64,000 nucleotides of DNA from Peribacillus muralis (GCF_001645685.2 NZ_CP017080.1:2470001-2534000); one strand, 5' to 3'; positions 27,867-37,427 are shown, counted from the stretch's first letter. Notes: generated by a model from the letters alone, not told the origin. Numbers and translations are program-made.

Positions 27867-30113
27867 TTATTCACTTTTTTTGAATTGAAAGAGTAATTCA
27901 TCAGCCATCATTTCCGAATCCAAGCGAGCTGCCACAAATGGTGGCTGGACACGATTATTGGACTCAACAGGCAACCCTAACCAGACAACTCGTTTATCGA
28001 TGATGAAAAAAGCAAAGGAAACGGGTAAACAAATGAAAGAATCTGAAATGATATCCTCATTCCTTTTGGCTGAAATGATCGTCAATTTTACTTCTGGCCT
28101 TCGTTTCAGCAAATGCTGCTGCCATTCTATCGGCAAACTCTTCAAGTCCGGTATAGCCATGATCACATCTCGTTTGGCGGTTTGGATATCTTCCATGAAA
28201 TCCGCCAATTTCCGGGCATGCATCCATTGCAACTTTGGATGCTGGTGGTTAACCCATGTTCCAATATCCTTTTTCGTTACCACCTGATCATTTTGCGTTT
28301 GATGATCGACAAGCTGGCGAAGTGTCTTGCTTCGATAAACATGCTTGTTGATGAATGACGTATCACATACATGGACGAACTTTCCTTTCGTCCTTGTTAT
28401 CGCAACATTAATGAGCCTTTCACTTTCTCTTCCCGTCAGCAGCATACCTGCCCGATTTTGCGGATAGCTGTCGACTGTATCAAAAATCATCATATCCCTT
28501 TCACTGCCCTGGAAGCGATGAACTGTTGCAGCGATGATATCGGCCGTATGCCTTTCTTCAGCATATAAATCATCCAATAATTTATCCATCAAGTCTGCCT
28601 GAGCACGATATGGTGCAACATAACCGATGGACCTTGCTCCGCCAATATACGCTTCATGAATCAATTGAAACGATAAAAGCAATTGCCAAACATTCATTCT
28701 TGAGTGGGATGTACGTTCGGTCATGCAGTATTCTCCTGACAAGCTTGTATCAACAAGTGCTGCTGCTTTGTTTGCAAACGGTTCTGCCAGCGTGATGCTT
28801 TCCCTGCTGGTCGCAACGCTATCATGATCACCAACGAAGTTGTTATAAACGACCCGATTGGTAAAGGCCGATATGTCCGGATGCATCCTGCGCTGTTCCT
28901 TCAATAAGAACAAATGTGGGTGAAGCTCCCCATCCTCCACTGATTGAGCGACACCCGCACGATGGAAGATATCTTCCTTCAGCCAAAGCTTCACAAGTGA
29001 ATCACGAGCTGAAGCAATGGGTGGCAGTTGTTTGAAGTCACCACACACGATAATATGTTTCGATAACGCTGCCGCAAAAGCCACTTGGGGTACGTAAGCC
29101 ATGCTCGCCTCATCCAAAATGACCAGATCATATTCCTTTTGATAAATCGTTTCGTCATTTGCGGCCTTTGCCAGGGTAGTTCCAATGATTTTTGCTTCTT
29201 TTACGAATTGGACTTCCTTTTGCCGGATCTTCTCCAATACTTTTGCCAGTTTCTTCTCCAATTCGAGTAATTGATCAGTATCCCTTTTGCTGAATGAACC
29301 GGCCAAGTCGTGTTTCAATAACCGTTTCTGCTCCGCAAGCTCTTCTTTTTCCTGCACTAACAACGGTTCATGTTTTCCTAATAATGTCCCTGTAACGATA
29401 TCCTCATGAATGGCAAGCGTTTCCCCGATTCGAGAACCGTATCTAAGGACATCGCCTTCCTTGAAGCGTTCTTTCTTTTTGATGAATGAAGAAATCTCCG
29501 CCATCATGACATCGACCGCCTGGTTGCTATGTGACAAGACCAATATTTTTTTATCCTGAAGATAGTGATTGGCAACGGTTCGTGCCAATGTATAGGTCTT
29601 CCCTGTCCCCGGTGGTCCCCATACAAAAGTGACGGGATTGAACTTCGAACGTGCATACAATTCTTTTACGCTGCTTTGTTTGTCACTTACAGGATGCTTA
29701 GGCAGCATCGAAGGATCCATCAACCTCTTGATTCGGAGCCTTTTCTTCTTGCTTCTCTTGATTTCATCCAAGCGGGTAATCAATTGTTCAAGCAATTCCC
29801 ATGGATCATGGAATAAAAATGCTTCGCCGATCATATCGCCTAATGAGCGTTCAAAAACAATGATGATACTTTTCCCTTCTGATGAAAGGATTCTTCCATC
29901 CTGTTTGATTCCCCCCCATTCGAGTCGGACGATGGAACCGACTGGGATATTTATCGATGCGCCTGTTTCGAAATAATAGCTAAAAGAACCATCGCCATTG
30001 AGCAGATGGCCGTTTGATACGAGGTATTTAGTGCTGCCGAATTTTTTCAAGTGCAGGATTTCCAGCTGTAGTGCCTGCTGCCATTCTTTTATATAATTAA
30101 CTGTCGAATTCAT
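27867..30113 (-). CDS. SF1 (Upf1/DNA2-like) helicase
   Basis: A 748-residue AAA superfamily-1 helicase. Walker A WGPPGTGKTYTLART at about residue 173, Walker B VILDEASM, motif III CGDFKQLPPIAS, motif V/VI TVHRFQGSERDMMIFD and NVAITRTKGKF are all intact. The N-terminal ~150 residues form an Upf1-like barrel region and the C-terminal part (after RLINVAITR) resembles a PLD-like or nuclease-type extension without clear catalytic residues. Start at ATG 30113 after GAGGAAAG. Substrate (DNA or RNA) is not determined. Confidence 0.88.
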   Translation of the reverse strand: MNSTVNYIKEWQQALQLEILHLKKFGSTKYLVSNGHLLNGDGSFSYYFETGASINIPVGSIVRLEWGGIKQDGRILSSEGKSIIIVFERSLGDMIGEAFLFHDPWELLEQLITRLDEIKRSKKKRLRIKRLMDPSMLPKHPVSDKQSSVKELYARSKFNPVTFVWGPPGTGKTYTLARTVANHYLQDKKILVLSHSNQAVDVMMAEISSFIKKKERFKEGDVLRYGSRIGETLAIHEDIVTGTLLGKHEPLLVQEKEELAEQKRLLKHDLAGSFSKRDTDQLLELEKKLAKVLEKIRQKEVQFVKEAKIIGTTLAKAANDETIYQKEYDLVILDEASMAYVPQVAFAAALSKHIIVCGDFKQLPPIASARDSLVKLWLKEDIFHRAGVAQSVEDGELHPHLFLLKEQRRMHPDISAFTNRVVYNNFVGDHDSVATSRESITLAEPFANKAAALVDTSLSGEYCMTERTSHSRMNVWQLLLSFQLIHEAYIGGARSIGYVAPYRAQADLMDKLLDDLYAEERHTADIIAATVHRFQGSERDMMIFDTVDSYPQNRAGMLLTGRESERLINVAITRTKGKFVHVCDTSFINKHVYRSKTLRQLVDHQTQNDQVVTKKDIGTWVNHQHPKLQWMHARKLADFMEDIQTAKRDVIMAIPDLKSLPIEWQQHLLKRRPEVKLTIISAKRNEDIISDSFICLPVSFAFFIIDKRVVWLGLPVESNNRVQPPFVAARLDSEMMADELLFQFKKSE

Positions 30114-30237
30114 TTTTTCACTTTCCTCACAAAATATGCCGTTGATTAAAGAAACTGGCCAACTGGCTTGGCCCTGATGTGAATGCTGCCCCTGAATTCC
30201 CTTGACATTGTTTTTCGCAAAGGAGTATCTTTCATAT

Positions 30238-30267
30238 AAAATAAGGCCCAATCAATAGATTGGGCCT
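30238..30267 (-). terminator. Terminator of pepF
   Basis: GGCCCAATC/GATTGGGCC stem (30245-30253 with 30258-30266), 4-base loop, followed on the minus strand by TTATTTTAT. 77 bases after the pepF stop. Confidence 0.75.
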
Positions 30268-30343
30268 CTCATATGCCAATAGCTTTACTATAGCATTTTT
30301 TTCAGATACATACCATGGGCTCTTTTGGAAGAAATGGTTTAGT

Positions 30344-32140
30344 TCATCCTTTTGTCAGCTCGGTGAATTGATCGACCAATTCGCTGAAGATCCTCATCGC
30401 ATTTTCAATCGGTTCTGGTTTAGTTAAATCGACACCTGTTTTCTTAAGAAGCTCGAGTGGAAAATCCGAACTTCCGCTTTTCAGGAAGGTCAAGTAAGTT
30501 TCGAGTGCTTTTTGATCGCCAGAAAGAATCCTATCTGCAATCGTAATCGCGGAAACATAGCCTGTAGCATATTTGTACACATAAAATGGGCGATAAAAAT
30601 GGGGGATGCGTGACCATCCATATTTCACTTCTTCATCAAAAATTATTTCCTCGCCATTATAAGTACGGAAAATCGTTTCATAAGCAGTATTAAAAACGTC
30701 AGCATTCAACGGTTCATCATTTTCCGCTTTTTCATGGACAATTTTTTCAAATTCCGCGAACATTACCTGTGTGAAGAATGTTCCCTTGAAACTATCAATG
30801 AAATGGTTCAACAAATGCTTTTTCTTTTGCACTTCTTTTGTAGTCTTAATTAAATGGCGAATCAGCAGAATTTCATTCACAGTCGAAGCGACCTCGGCTA
30901 CAAAGATGGAGTACCCTGCCGTTATTTGCGGCTGGTATTTCGAGCTAAAATAGGAATGCATTCCGTGTCCGGATTCATGTGCCAAAGTGAATACGCTGTC
31001 TAAATCATCACGGTGATTTAATAAAATGTATGGGTGGACGCCATAAAGACCTAAATTATAGGCTCCCGACCGCTTACCAGGCGTTTCCCGGACGTCGATA
31101 TATCTTTTTTCCTTAAAGGTTTTCAGGATGGATATATACTCTTCACCGAGGGGCTTCAATGCCTCAAGCATCAAAGCGAAACCTTCATCGTACGAAATCA
31201 CTTCTTTTGCTCCTTCGACCAATGGCACACTTAAATCATAGGCACGCAATTCTTCTAAGCCGAGCAGACTTTTCCTTAAGTGAATGTACTTGTGCATGGG
31301 ACCGATATTTTGTTTAGTAGACATAATTAAATTATCATATACTTCCTTCGGTACTTGATCGCCAAACAGTGATTTTTCCAAGGCAGAAGGATATTGCCTT
31401 AGTTTCGATAGGTTCACATTATTTTTGATTGCTGTGGAAAGTGTGGAGGCAATCGTATTTTTCAGCTGTAAATACGGTTGATAATGTGCGATATAAGCCT
31501 CTTTCCTTTTTTCTCGATCATCATCTTCAATTAATTTGGCATACATCCCGCGGGTAAGCTCCACCTTTTCACCGTCTTCATTTGTCACCTCGCCAAATTT
31601 GATATCGGCATTATTAATCATTCCAAATGTTTTTTGCGGTGCAGAAAAGGCTTCGCCAATTTGGGACAGTACCTCTTCTTGCTCTTTCGCTAACACATGT
31701 TCTTTATAGCGATACGAATCAAGTAGATCTTCTTCAAAATATGTTAAACCTTCGACCTCTTTTATGTACCCCTTTAACTTTTGTTCCTCGAGGCTCAAAA
31801 GAAACGGCATGAAAAAAGCAGTTGCGTTACTGATTTTCTGCCCTAGCTGTCCTGCTCGATCGAGTAAGGCTTGAGAGGATGTAACCCTTGTATCAAGATC
31901 CGCTTGAAGCATGGCAAATACATAAAGCTTGTTATAGATGTATCCAAGCTCCTCACTTAAACGTAAATACTCAAATAAGCCTTGAGCGGAGCTGATTTGG
32001 CCATCATAGGTTTTTAATTTTTCTGTCATCTTAAGAACTTCCTGATAATCCTTTTCCCAAGTTGCCTGATCGTCATAAATATCTTTTAAATTCCACTTTT
32101 CTTCTTCTTTGATCTCATCACGTGTTTTATACGACTCCAT
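30344..32140 (-). CDS. pepF: Oligoendopeptidase F (M3 family)
   Basis: Zinc metallopeptidase that cuts short peptides in the cytoplasm. The HExxH zinc site is seen as LAHESGHGMHSYFS, with the downstream EVASTVNEILL Glu. The 598-residue protein from the ATG at 32140 has the usual PepF N-terminal helical region WNLKDIYDDQATW. A longer frame back to 32305 would lack a ribosome site; GAAAGGAAG precedes the chosen ATG. Confidence 0.93.
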   Translation of the reverse strand: MESYKTRDEIKEEEKWNLKDIYDDQATWEKDYQEVLKMTEKLKTYDGQISSAQGLFEYLRLSEELGYIYNKLYVFAMLQADLDTRVTSSQALLDRAGQLGQKISNATAFFMPFLLSLEEQKLKGYIKEVEGLTYFEEDLLDSYRYKEHVLAKEQEEVLSQIGEAFSAPQKTFGMINNADIKFGEVTNEDGEKVELTRGMYAKLIEDDDREKRKEAYIAHYQPYLQLKNTIASTLSTAIKNNVNLSKLRQYPSALEKSLFGDQVPKEVYDNLIMSTKQNIGPMHKYIHLRKSLLGLEELRAYDLSVPLVEGAKEVISYDEGFALMLEALKPLGEEYISILKTFKEKRYIDVRETPGKRSGAYNLGLYGVHPYILLNHRDDLDSVFTLAHESGHGMHSYFSSKYQPQITAGYSIFVAEVASTVNEILLIRHLIKTTKEVQKKKHLLNHFIDSFKGTFFTQVMFAEFEKIVHEKAENDEPLNADVFNTAYETIFRTYNGEEIIFDEEVKYGWSRIPHFYRPFYVYKYATGYVSAITIADRILSGDQKALETYLTFLKSGSSDFPLELLKKTGVDLTKPEPIENAMRIFSELVDQFTELTKG

Positions 32141-32210
32141 ATGGCACTTCCTTTCAAGCTTGATAGCCTTACCCTTTATTATAATCGACTTTCCGAAAAA
32201 TCTGCATAGA

Positions 32211-32242
32211 AAAACCAGTATGCTAAAAAACATACCGGTTTT
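32211..32242 (-). terminator. Terminator of azoR
   Basis: AAAACCAGTATG/CATACCGGTTTT stem (32211-32222 with 32231-32242), 8-base loop, T run on the minus strand. 13 bases past the azoR stop. Confidence 0.85.
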
Positions 32243-32255
32243 GTCGTTCAGACCA

Positions 32256-32882
32256 TTAGAATTTTGCTGCAGTTTCGGCCACTTTCGCCAATCCATTCGC
32301 AACAATGTCCTGAGTTTTGTCTGGATATTGATTGTGTCCCTGGATGATGACCGTTTCCAGGTCCGTAATGCCCCATAAATTTAAATTCATCGTTACGTAT
32401 TTCTCAGCCATTTCGGCAGCGTTCATTTCTGGCAACGCATAGTCCGAGCCGCGAGCATTCAGCAATGCCACTTTTTTACCTCCAGCAAGACCTACCGGGC
32501 CTTCAGCTGTATATTTGAATGTTGTACCTGCTTGGGCAAGGTAAGAAATATATGTGATCAGTGGAGCAGGTACGGTTGCATTCCATAATGGGAAGGCAAA
32601 AACCACTTTGTCAGCAGCTAGGAATTGATTTAAGTAGGATTGTACGATATCAGCAATCTTCACTTCTTCTTCTGTCAATTCCATACCTTGACTTCGTTTA
32701 TATAGCGCAGTGATGGCTGTATTCCCGTAATATGGTAAGTTTAATTCAAATAAATCCAGTTCAGTTATTTCATCGTTACTGTTCGCTTCCTTGTATGCGT
32801 TCAAAAACGTTTCATACATTTTCACGCTTATTGATTGTTCCGCTGGACGGTCGTTCGACTTAACAAATAGCACTTTAGACAT
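32256..32882 (-). CDS. azoR: FMN-dependent NADH:quinone/azo reductase
   Basis: A 208-residue flavodoxin-like reductase of the AzoR/AcpD family, which reduces quinones and azo bonds with NADH. FMN-binding FVKSNDRPAEQSISVKMY at the N terminus, FAFPLWNATVPAPLITYI in the middle and LLNARGSDY are the family hallmarks. The ATG at 32882 follows GGGGGACC and is preferred over an ATG 15 codons upstream. Likely involved in resistance to thiol-reactive compounds; this is family knowledge. Confidence 0.9.
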   Translation of the reverse strand: MSKVLFVKSNDRPAEQSISVKMYETFLNAYKEANSNDEITELDLFELNLPYYGNTAITALYKRSQGMELTEEEVKIADIVQSYLNQFLAADKVVFAFPLWNATVPAPLITYISYLAQAGTTFKYTAEGPVGLAGGKKVALLNARGSDYALPEMNAAEMAEKYVTMNLNLWGITDLETVIIQGHNQYPDKTQDIVANGLAKVAETAAKF

Positions 32883-33019
32883 TTTCAGGTCCCCCAAATG
32901 TTTTTTATATTGGTAAAATACTGTCAATCCATATATCTCGAATTAACTGCAATCGATACTATCACATTATAAATCCGAAATGATAATTAGGCAAGAAATA
33001 TGTTTTAAACAATACGGAT

Positions 33020-33052
33020 GAAAAAAAAATCGAGAACCAATGGCTCTCGATT
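33020..33052 (-). terminator. Terminator of the YqcI/YcgG gene
   Basis: AATCGAGAACC pairs with GGCTCTCGATT (33028-33038 with 33042-33052) and is followed on the minus strand by an eight-T run. It overlaps the stop codon. Confidence 0.85.
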
Positions 33053-33785
33053 AAGGTAGTTCTTTGTGATGAAAGGGGCATTTCCCTTTTATCGGTTCGA
33101 TATCATCACCGATGAAAAATTGTTTCCACTCATTATGGTTTACATCCCCAAAGTGGCTGATATCAGGGTGTTTAGGGAGATTATCCCACTTTTCCACCCT
33201 TTCACGAACCTTCTCACGTGACATGATACCGCCTTTTTCCGTTCCTTCCAACCCCTCAAAAATCATTCTCGGCTGAAATCCAAGAACAAGACTATTTCCT
33301 AAATCACGGGTTTTACGCTGTTTATATGCTGGTGCATTACCAAAGACGAATATTGGCTCCCCGGCAAAATGATAATCCCATAAATAATGTTCCGGATCTT
33401 TCGGCTTTTCAATCGGCCAAGGTTTCTTGTCCTCCTTATGCAGGAATTGCAGGATATCCCAAAAACGCTTTCGGTATAGTTCGATATCTCCTTCTTCCTT
33501 CTCAGGCTCCATAAAGACAAACAGCCCGTGCCTGATATAGGGCGGCTCCTGAAATAAACCTAAAAAGCTTTCGACCGCTTTTGGAAGATTCGACCAATCT
33601 TTCTGCGTAATGTAAGCATACCGCAGCTCTCCTTTATTCTCGGCCTTCATGCCAAAATAACAAGGAAATGTTTTATCAGTCACCGTTTGATGGAATGTTT
33701 GATATTCTTTTAACAACCATTGTGGAACTCGATCGGGATTCGTCATATCCTCTTTGGTCAATAAACCTGTTTTCGAAGTCAGCAT
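33051..33785 (-). CDS. YqcI/YcgG-family protein
   Basis: A 244-residue soluble protein of the YqcI/YcgG family: PCYFGMKAENKGELRYAY, WDILQFLHKEDKKPWP, HYLWDYHFAGEPIFVFGN and the C-terminal GKCPFHHKE. The conserved Cys, His and aromatic residues suggest a ligand or metal site, but no biochemical function is established to my knowledge. The ATG at 33785 follows AAGGAG; a frame from 33824 has no site. Monocistronic, with its own terminator. Confidence 0.8.
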   Translation of the reverse strand: MLTSKTGLLTKEDMTNPDRVPQWLLKEYQTFHQTVTDKTFPCYFGMKAENKGELRYAYITQKDWSNLPKAVESFLGLFQEPPYIRHGLFVFMEPEKEEGDIELYRKRFWDILQFLHKEDKKPWPIEKPKDPEHYLWDYHFAGEPIFVFGNAPAYKQRKTRDLGNSLVLGFQPRMIFEGLEGTEKGGIMSREKVRERVEKWDNLPKHPDISHFGDVNHNEWKQFFIGDDIEPIKGKCPFHHKELP

Positions 33786-33976
33786 CACGTTTCTCCTTAT
33801 ATCGTTTTTCCTATGTGTACCCACGCAAAATGAATTGAAACTTTCTTGCTCTTGCTCTCTTACATAATCCTATTAATTTTCCAAGCTTAACATGACTGTC
33901 ATTTAAGGAATATACCGAAAACCCAAAATTGTTTTCCCGCTTTTAGGTTAACCTAAGAAAAAAAGAGGAGGTTTGG

Positions 33977-34231
33977 ATGATGGCAAGGAGAAATAAGATC
34001 CTGATTGCTGAAGCGAGAAAAGGGCTTGATGACTTGAAGGCCAAGGTGGCTGGTACGGAATATCCTCAGGATGCAAAGTTTGAGGTGGCGAAAGAAATCG
34101 GCGTGCCGCTAAAAAAAGACTATAACGGTTTGTTGACGGCAAAAGAAAACGGCAAAATAGGCGGCAGGCTTGGCGGGGGAATGGTCAAGGAGCTTGTTAA
34201 GATGGCTCAGGAAAAGTTAATGAAAGAATAA
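33977..34231 (+). CDS. Alpha/beta-type small acid-soluble spore protein
   Basis: SASPs coat spore DNA and protect it from UV. The 84-residue protein has the germination-protease region FEVAKEIGVPLKKDYNG and the DNA-binding region IGGRLGGGMVKELVKMAQEKL, in the same order as in SspA-type proteins, though it differs from the major SASPs (shorter N terminus, GGRLGG instead of the usual pattern). GAGGAGG precedes two ATG codons; the first is used. A terminator follows. Expression in the forespore under sigma-G is expected from the family. Confidence 0.88.
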   Translation: MMARRNKILIAEARKGLDDLKAKVAGTEYPQDAKFEVAKEIGVPLKKDYNGLLTAKENGKIGGRLGGGMVKELVKMAQEKLMKE

Positions 34232-34297
34232 ACATACTATTCAGGAACAAAAATGAGAGCGATCGCTTGACCAACAAAAAAAGCGGCATACATTGAA

Positions 34298-34346
34298 CGG
34301 CACCCAATGGTTAGACTACAACTAACTATTGAGGTACCGTTTTTTT
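34298..34346 (+). terminator. Terminator downstream of the SASP gene
   Basis: A long interrupted stem (34298-34314 with 34322-34339; blocks CGG/CCG, ACC/GGT, AAT/ATT, GTTAG/CTAAC) followed by TTTTTTT on the plus strand. It reaches the end of the convergent alcohol dehydrogenase gene. Confidence 0.75.
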
Positions 34347-34354
34347 GACATCTA

Positions 34355-35728
34355 TTAATTGATTCCAACAGGGGCAACACGCGAAGCAACTGATTTTATC
34401 AATTCTGCGGACATCGGAAAATTGGCGGCAGCTGGATCCTTCATGACGGCTTTTACAATTTTTTCAACATCCAATTGGCTAACCTGGTAATCACTGAAAT
34501 CAGATGGCAGACCAAGATCACTCATAAAGAAACGGAGCTTTTCAATTACGTTCGCCAAGATATCCTTTGCATCCTCATCGTCAAATTTCACTTTAAAAGC
34601 TTCAGCTATCAAACGGATTTTGGGCACGTATAAATCAGGGATGGACTCCATGACGACTGGCAGGAAAACAGCATTGGCCAATCCGTGAGGAATGCGGAAT
34701 AATGCACCATACGCATGGGCGAAATTATGGATCGGTATGGCATTCAGGGCACTGGAAAAAGCGGTGATTCCCATCATGCTTCCATGCAGCATTTCCATTC
34801 TAGCTTCGATATTCATTCCATCCTTTACAGCAATGGGTAAATTTTCTTCGATGACACGAATGGCTTGAAATGCATAGGCATCCGTTACAGAGGTTGCTTG
34901 TGGAGAAACGATCGCTTCAATTGCATGCGTCAAAGCATCTGCTCCAGTAAATGCAGTGATATGGGCCGGCAAACCGACAGTTAAGTTTGGATCGAGAATG
35001 GCCATATCGGAACTTAGATAGACATTATATATATTCATTTTCACTTTAATATCCTCGTTATATATGACGGCGATGGGAGACACTTCAGACCCTGTCCCTG
35101 CTGTCGTTGCAACGGATATATGAGGGATGTTCATGGGCTGCGCTTTTGGAAAGCCCTCATACAGATAACCTCTTGGTATTGCATCATTTATTTCGGTGAT
35201 TCCCTTAAATAGCCCAAATTTCAGCGCTTTAGCTGTATCCATGACACTTCCGCCGCCAACGGCAAGTATCGCATCTGCTTGGACTTCACGAGCATAATTC
35301 AATGCTTCATTCACACAGTTGCTTCCTGCATCTTGTGTTACCTTGAGAAATTCCCCTACTATTTCTGGACCAGCATTTAAAGTCGGATCCTCAAAAACTT
35401 CGGTAACCTTTTTAACAACTCCAGCGTTTTTCAATCCTTCGTCACTCACGAGAAGGATCCGTTTTGCTCCAAGACCTTTGAATAGCCCCGGTATGAGGGA
35501 ACGTGAATTAGAACCACTATAAATTGAAGACCTTAACCAAAAATTAGAAAGACTATCTAAACCCATATTTCCCCACCCCATATTCATTGTTTTTTTTGAT
35601 AGACGATGCTTACCCATTGCCTTTATAACCTTTTTTTCATTCGCAATCGACGGGGTAACTGAAAGGAATTTCAGCAACCGATCATAAAACCCCATACTCC
35701 TTTTCATGGCTATGATAAATTTCCTCAA
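34355..35728 (-). CDS. Iron-containing alcohol dehydrogenase
   Basis: Group III (Fe-dependent) alcohol dehydrogenase. GGGSVMDTAKALKF is the NAD(P) loop, ISVATTAGTGSEVSPIAV is a family signature, and GADALTHAIEAIVS with NFAHAYGALFRIPHGLANA supply the Asp/His metal ligands. The N-terminal ~60 residues are extra compared with many members. The true start is unclear: TTG 35728, ATG 35707 and ATG 35695 are all possible, and all lie inside or touch the end of the R2lox gene, so the two are translationally overlapping. Confidence 0.9.
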   Translation of the reverse strand: MRKFIIAMKRSMGFYDRLLKFLSVTPSIANEKKVIKAMGKHRLSKKTMNMGWGNMGLDSLSNFWLRSSIYSGSNSRSLIPGLFKGLGAKRILLVSDEGLKNAGVVKKVTEVFEDPTLNAGPEIVGEFLKVTQDAGSNCVNEALNYAREVQADAILAVGGGSVMDTAKALKFGLFKGITEINDAIPRGYLYEGFPKAQPMNIPHISVATTAGTGSEVSPIAVIYNEDIKVKMNIYNVYLSSDMAILDPNLTVGLPAHITAFTGADALTHAIEAIVSPQATSVTDAYAFQAIRVIEENLPIAVKDGMNIEARMEMLHGSMMGITAFSSALNAIPIHNFAHAYGALFRIPHGLANAVFLPVVMESIPDLYVPKIRLIAEAFKVKFDDEDAKDILANVIEKLRFFMSDLGLPSDFSDYQVSQLDVEKIVKAVMKDPAAANFPMSAELIKSVASRVAPVGIN

Positions 35729-36569
35729 TCCGCTTCCCTTTTGCCCTTGCCAAGATCTCCATCCTTACAGCTAGCTGTTTCATGGTGAAATCCAACACCG
35801 CTTGTTTGTCGTTACCAAAAGGGTTCCCTGACCGCTCATATCCCTCCGTGTTCAGCGCAATGGCCATGGGTGCAAGCTCTTCCATCCTCTTCTCGACCTG
35901 GTCGAAGATATGTGGGTGTTCACTGATGATCCGTTGCAGAAGGAAGGTCCCATACGCAATGTGGCGTGACTCATCCTTCTTCAAAAGACCCACACCTTTT
36001 AACAAGCCTGGCATCATTTTATTCGCTTCAAGTGTCTGATAAAACCCGAAATATCCGGTTTCTGCAAGAACCCCCTCCGTAAACATGTTGTAAACCGTGG
36101 CTGCTTCTGCCATTGCTTCCGGTGATTGGTCCGTTAAAAGTTTCTCCATCGCCTCAGGCAAAATTTCGTAGAAAATCGCTTTATACGTATTTGAGTGAAA
36201 AAGCGTCAAATCCCCTTTTTCACCGATTTGATCAAGTGTATATCGAAAAAACTCCATATGTTTCGCTTCCTCGAACAAAAAGGTCGTCAGGTACATTTCC
36301 TCTTCAATCCTGCCCTCTTTGGCAATTGTCAAAATGAGCGGAAGTAAATCCAATGTAACCGCTTCTTCTCCACCTTGAAAAAGGGCAATGATCCTTAATA
36401 ACACCTCCCTTTCGATATCAGTGAATGACTTCCAATCTTCTTTGTCCTGACTGAAATCTATGTCACGAGGATTCCACACGCCGAATTTCTTGGCCTTTTG
36501 GTAAAGTTTAAACGGAAGGATATCTTCTCTAAAGCTCCGGCTCGTAGTCGTTAACCCCATTCTTTTCAT
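35682..36569 (-). CDS. R2-like ligand-binding oxidase (R2lox)
   Basis: A ferritin-like protein related to ribonucleotide reductase R2, 295 residues. Comparing by memory with Geobacillus R2loxI, the six metal ligands are E68, E101, H104, E165, E200 and H203 (motifs GGEEAV, FEEAKHMEF, MFTEGV, KDESRHIAY), all present. The residues that form the Tyr-Val cross-link in that protein correspond to V71 and Y160. R2lox binds Mn/Fe and a fatty acid-like ligand; its reaction is not settled. It overlaps the downstream alcohol dehydrogenase. GAGGAGG precedes the ATG. Confidence 0.9.
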   Translation of the reverse strand: MKRMGLTTTSRSFREDILPFKLYQKAKKFGVWNPRDIDFSQDKEDWKSFTDIEREVLLRIIALFQGGEEAVTLDLLPLILTIAKEGRIEEEMYLTTFLFEEAKHMEFFRYTLDQIGEKGDLTLFHSNTYKAIFYEILPEAMEKLLTDQSPEAMAEAATVYNMFTEGVLAETGYFGFYQTLEANKMMPGLLKGVGLLKKDESRHIAYGTFLLQRIISEHPHIFDQVEKRMEELAPMAIALNTEGYERSGNPFGNDKQAVLDFTMKQLAVRMEILARAKGKRIEEIYHSHEKEYGVL

Positions 36570-36599
36570 TTCGCTTCCTCCTCTAGTTTATGCAGCCTC

Positions 36600-36630
36600 A
36601 ATATTGTAAGGGCTTTCATAATATTGTAAG
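36600..36630. promoter_or_regulatory. Direct repeat, probable operator of R2lox
   Basis: AATATTGTAAG occurs at 36600-36610 and again at 36620-36630, exactly 20 bases (two helical turns) apart, in the gap between the R2lox gene and the divergent LuxR-type regulator. On the minus strand this is CTTACAATATT twice, just upstream of the R2lox ribosome site. Confidence 0.55.
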
Positions 36631-36682
36631 ATATTAGTAGGGACTCGACCAGCACTGAAAATGTAGGGAGGAATAAAGTCGA

Positions 36683-37360
36683 ATGCTAGCGGAAACTGTC
36701 ATGAACCATGTTAAAAAGATAACCCATCAAAAAGAAGGCGCCAACAAATCACAAATGATCATAAGGGGCTGTGTGGACTTTTTTCCATTTCACCGAGCTT
36801 CCTTATTCAGTTATTTTCAAGCTTAACAGGTATCGGTGAAGGAATATGTGCTTGTACAAGGGAAAATACTTTTTCTTTAGAGCATGTTAAAGAAAATATT
36901 CACGATATCTATCCCATTCATCCATAATCAACCGATATATTTAACGTTCCAGCATGCAAAATCCGCCATCCCTGCAAAATACATAAAGAGATTTAACATT
37001 GCTTCCTTGGCGATCATCCCGATAATTGTCAAGGAAACGGTGATCGGCATCGTCCTGGTAGACCCTAAAAAGCACAATGAGCCGGTTACCAAGAATGATC
37101 TAATGATGCTTTCCCATTATTTGAAGCTAGCAGTCAGTTCGACTTGCAATCCCGATTCTCCCCAATACCTTTTAAGCAAACGTGAAGTGGAGGTCTTACA
37201 GCATTTAGCCAATGGCTTGGGGTTAAAGCAAATGGCTCCAAAAATGAAAGTAAGTGAATATACGGTCCGCGATCATATTTCTTCTGCAATCAGGAAATTA
37301 GGGGTTACACACCGGACGGAGGCTGTAGCAGTTGCACTAAGGAACAAAATGATCATATAA
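36683..37360 (+). pseudogene. LuxR/GAF transcriptional regulator with two frameshifts
   Basis: The locus reads as one regulator only if the frame changes twice. An ATG at 36683 (GGAGG upstream) opens a 47-codon stretch ending at TAA 36824. The protein-like continuation LTGIGEGICACTRENTF is in the next frame (from about 36815 to 36920), and the rest returns to the first frame, giving a GAF-like middle and a clear LuxR HTH at the end (LSKREVEVLQHLANGLGLK, then VSEYTVRDHISSAIRKLG). The second part alone (ATG 36884, 158 aa) may still be translated. It is divergent to R2lox and its likely regulator. Confidence 0.65.
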
Positions 37361-37365
37361 AAATA

Positions 37366-37385
37366 AAAAACCTTCAAAGAAGGTC
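37366..37385 (-). terminator. Weak terminator of the phosphotransferase gene
   Basis: Six-base-pair stem ACCTTC/GAAGGT (37370-37375 with 37379-37384) followed on the minus strand by TTTTTATTTTT, between convergent genes. Confidence 0.5.
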
Positions 37386-37427
37386 TTAAAATGCATAAAA
37401 ACCCAATTGTTTGGACGGAAGGTACAA

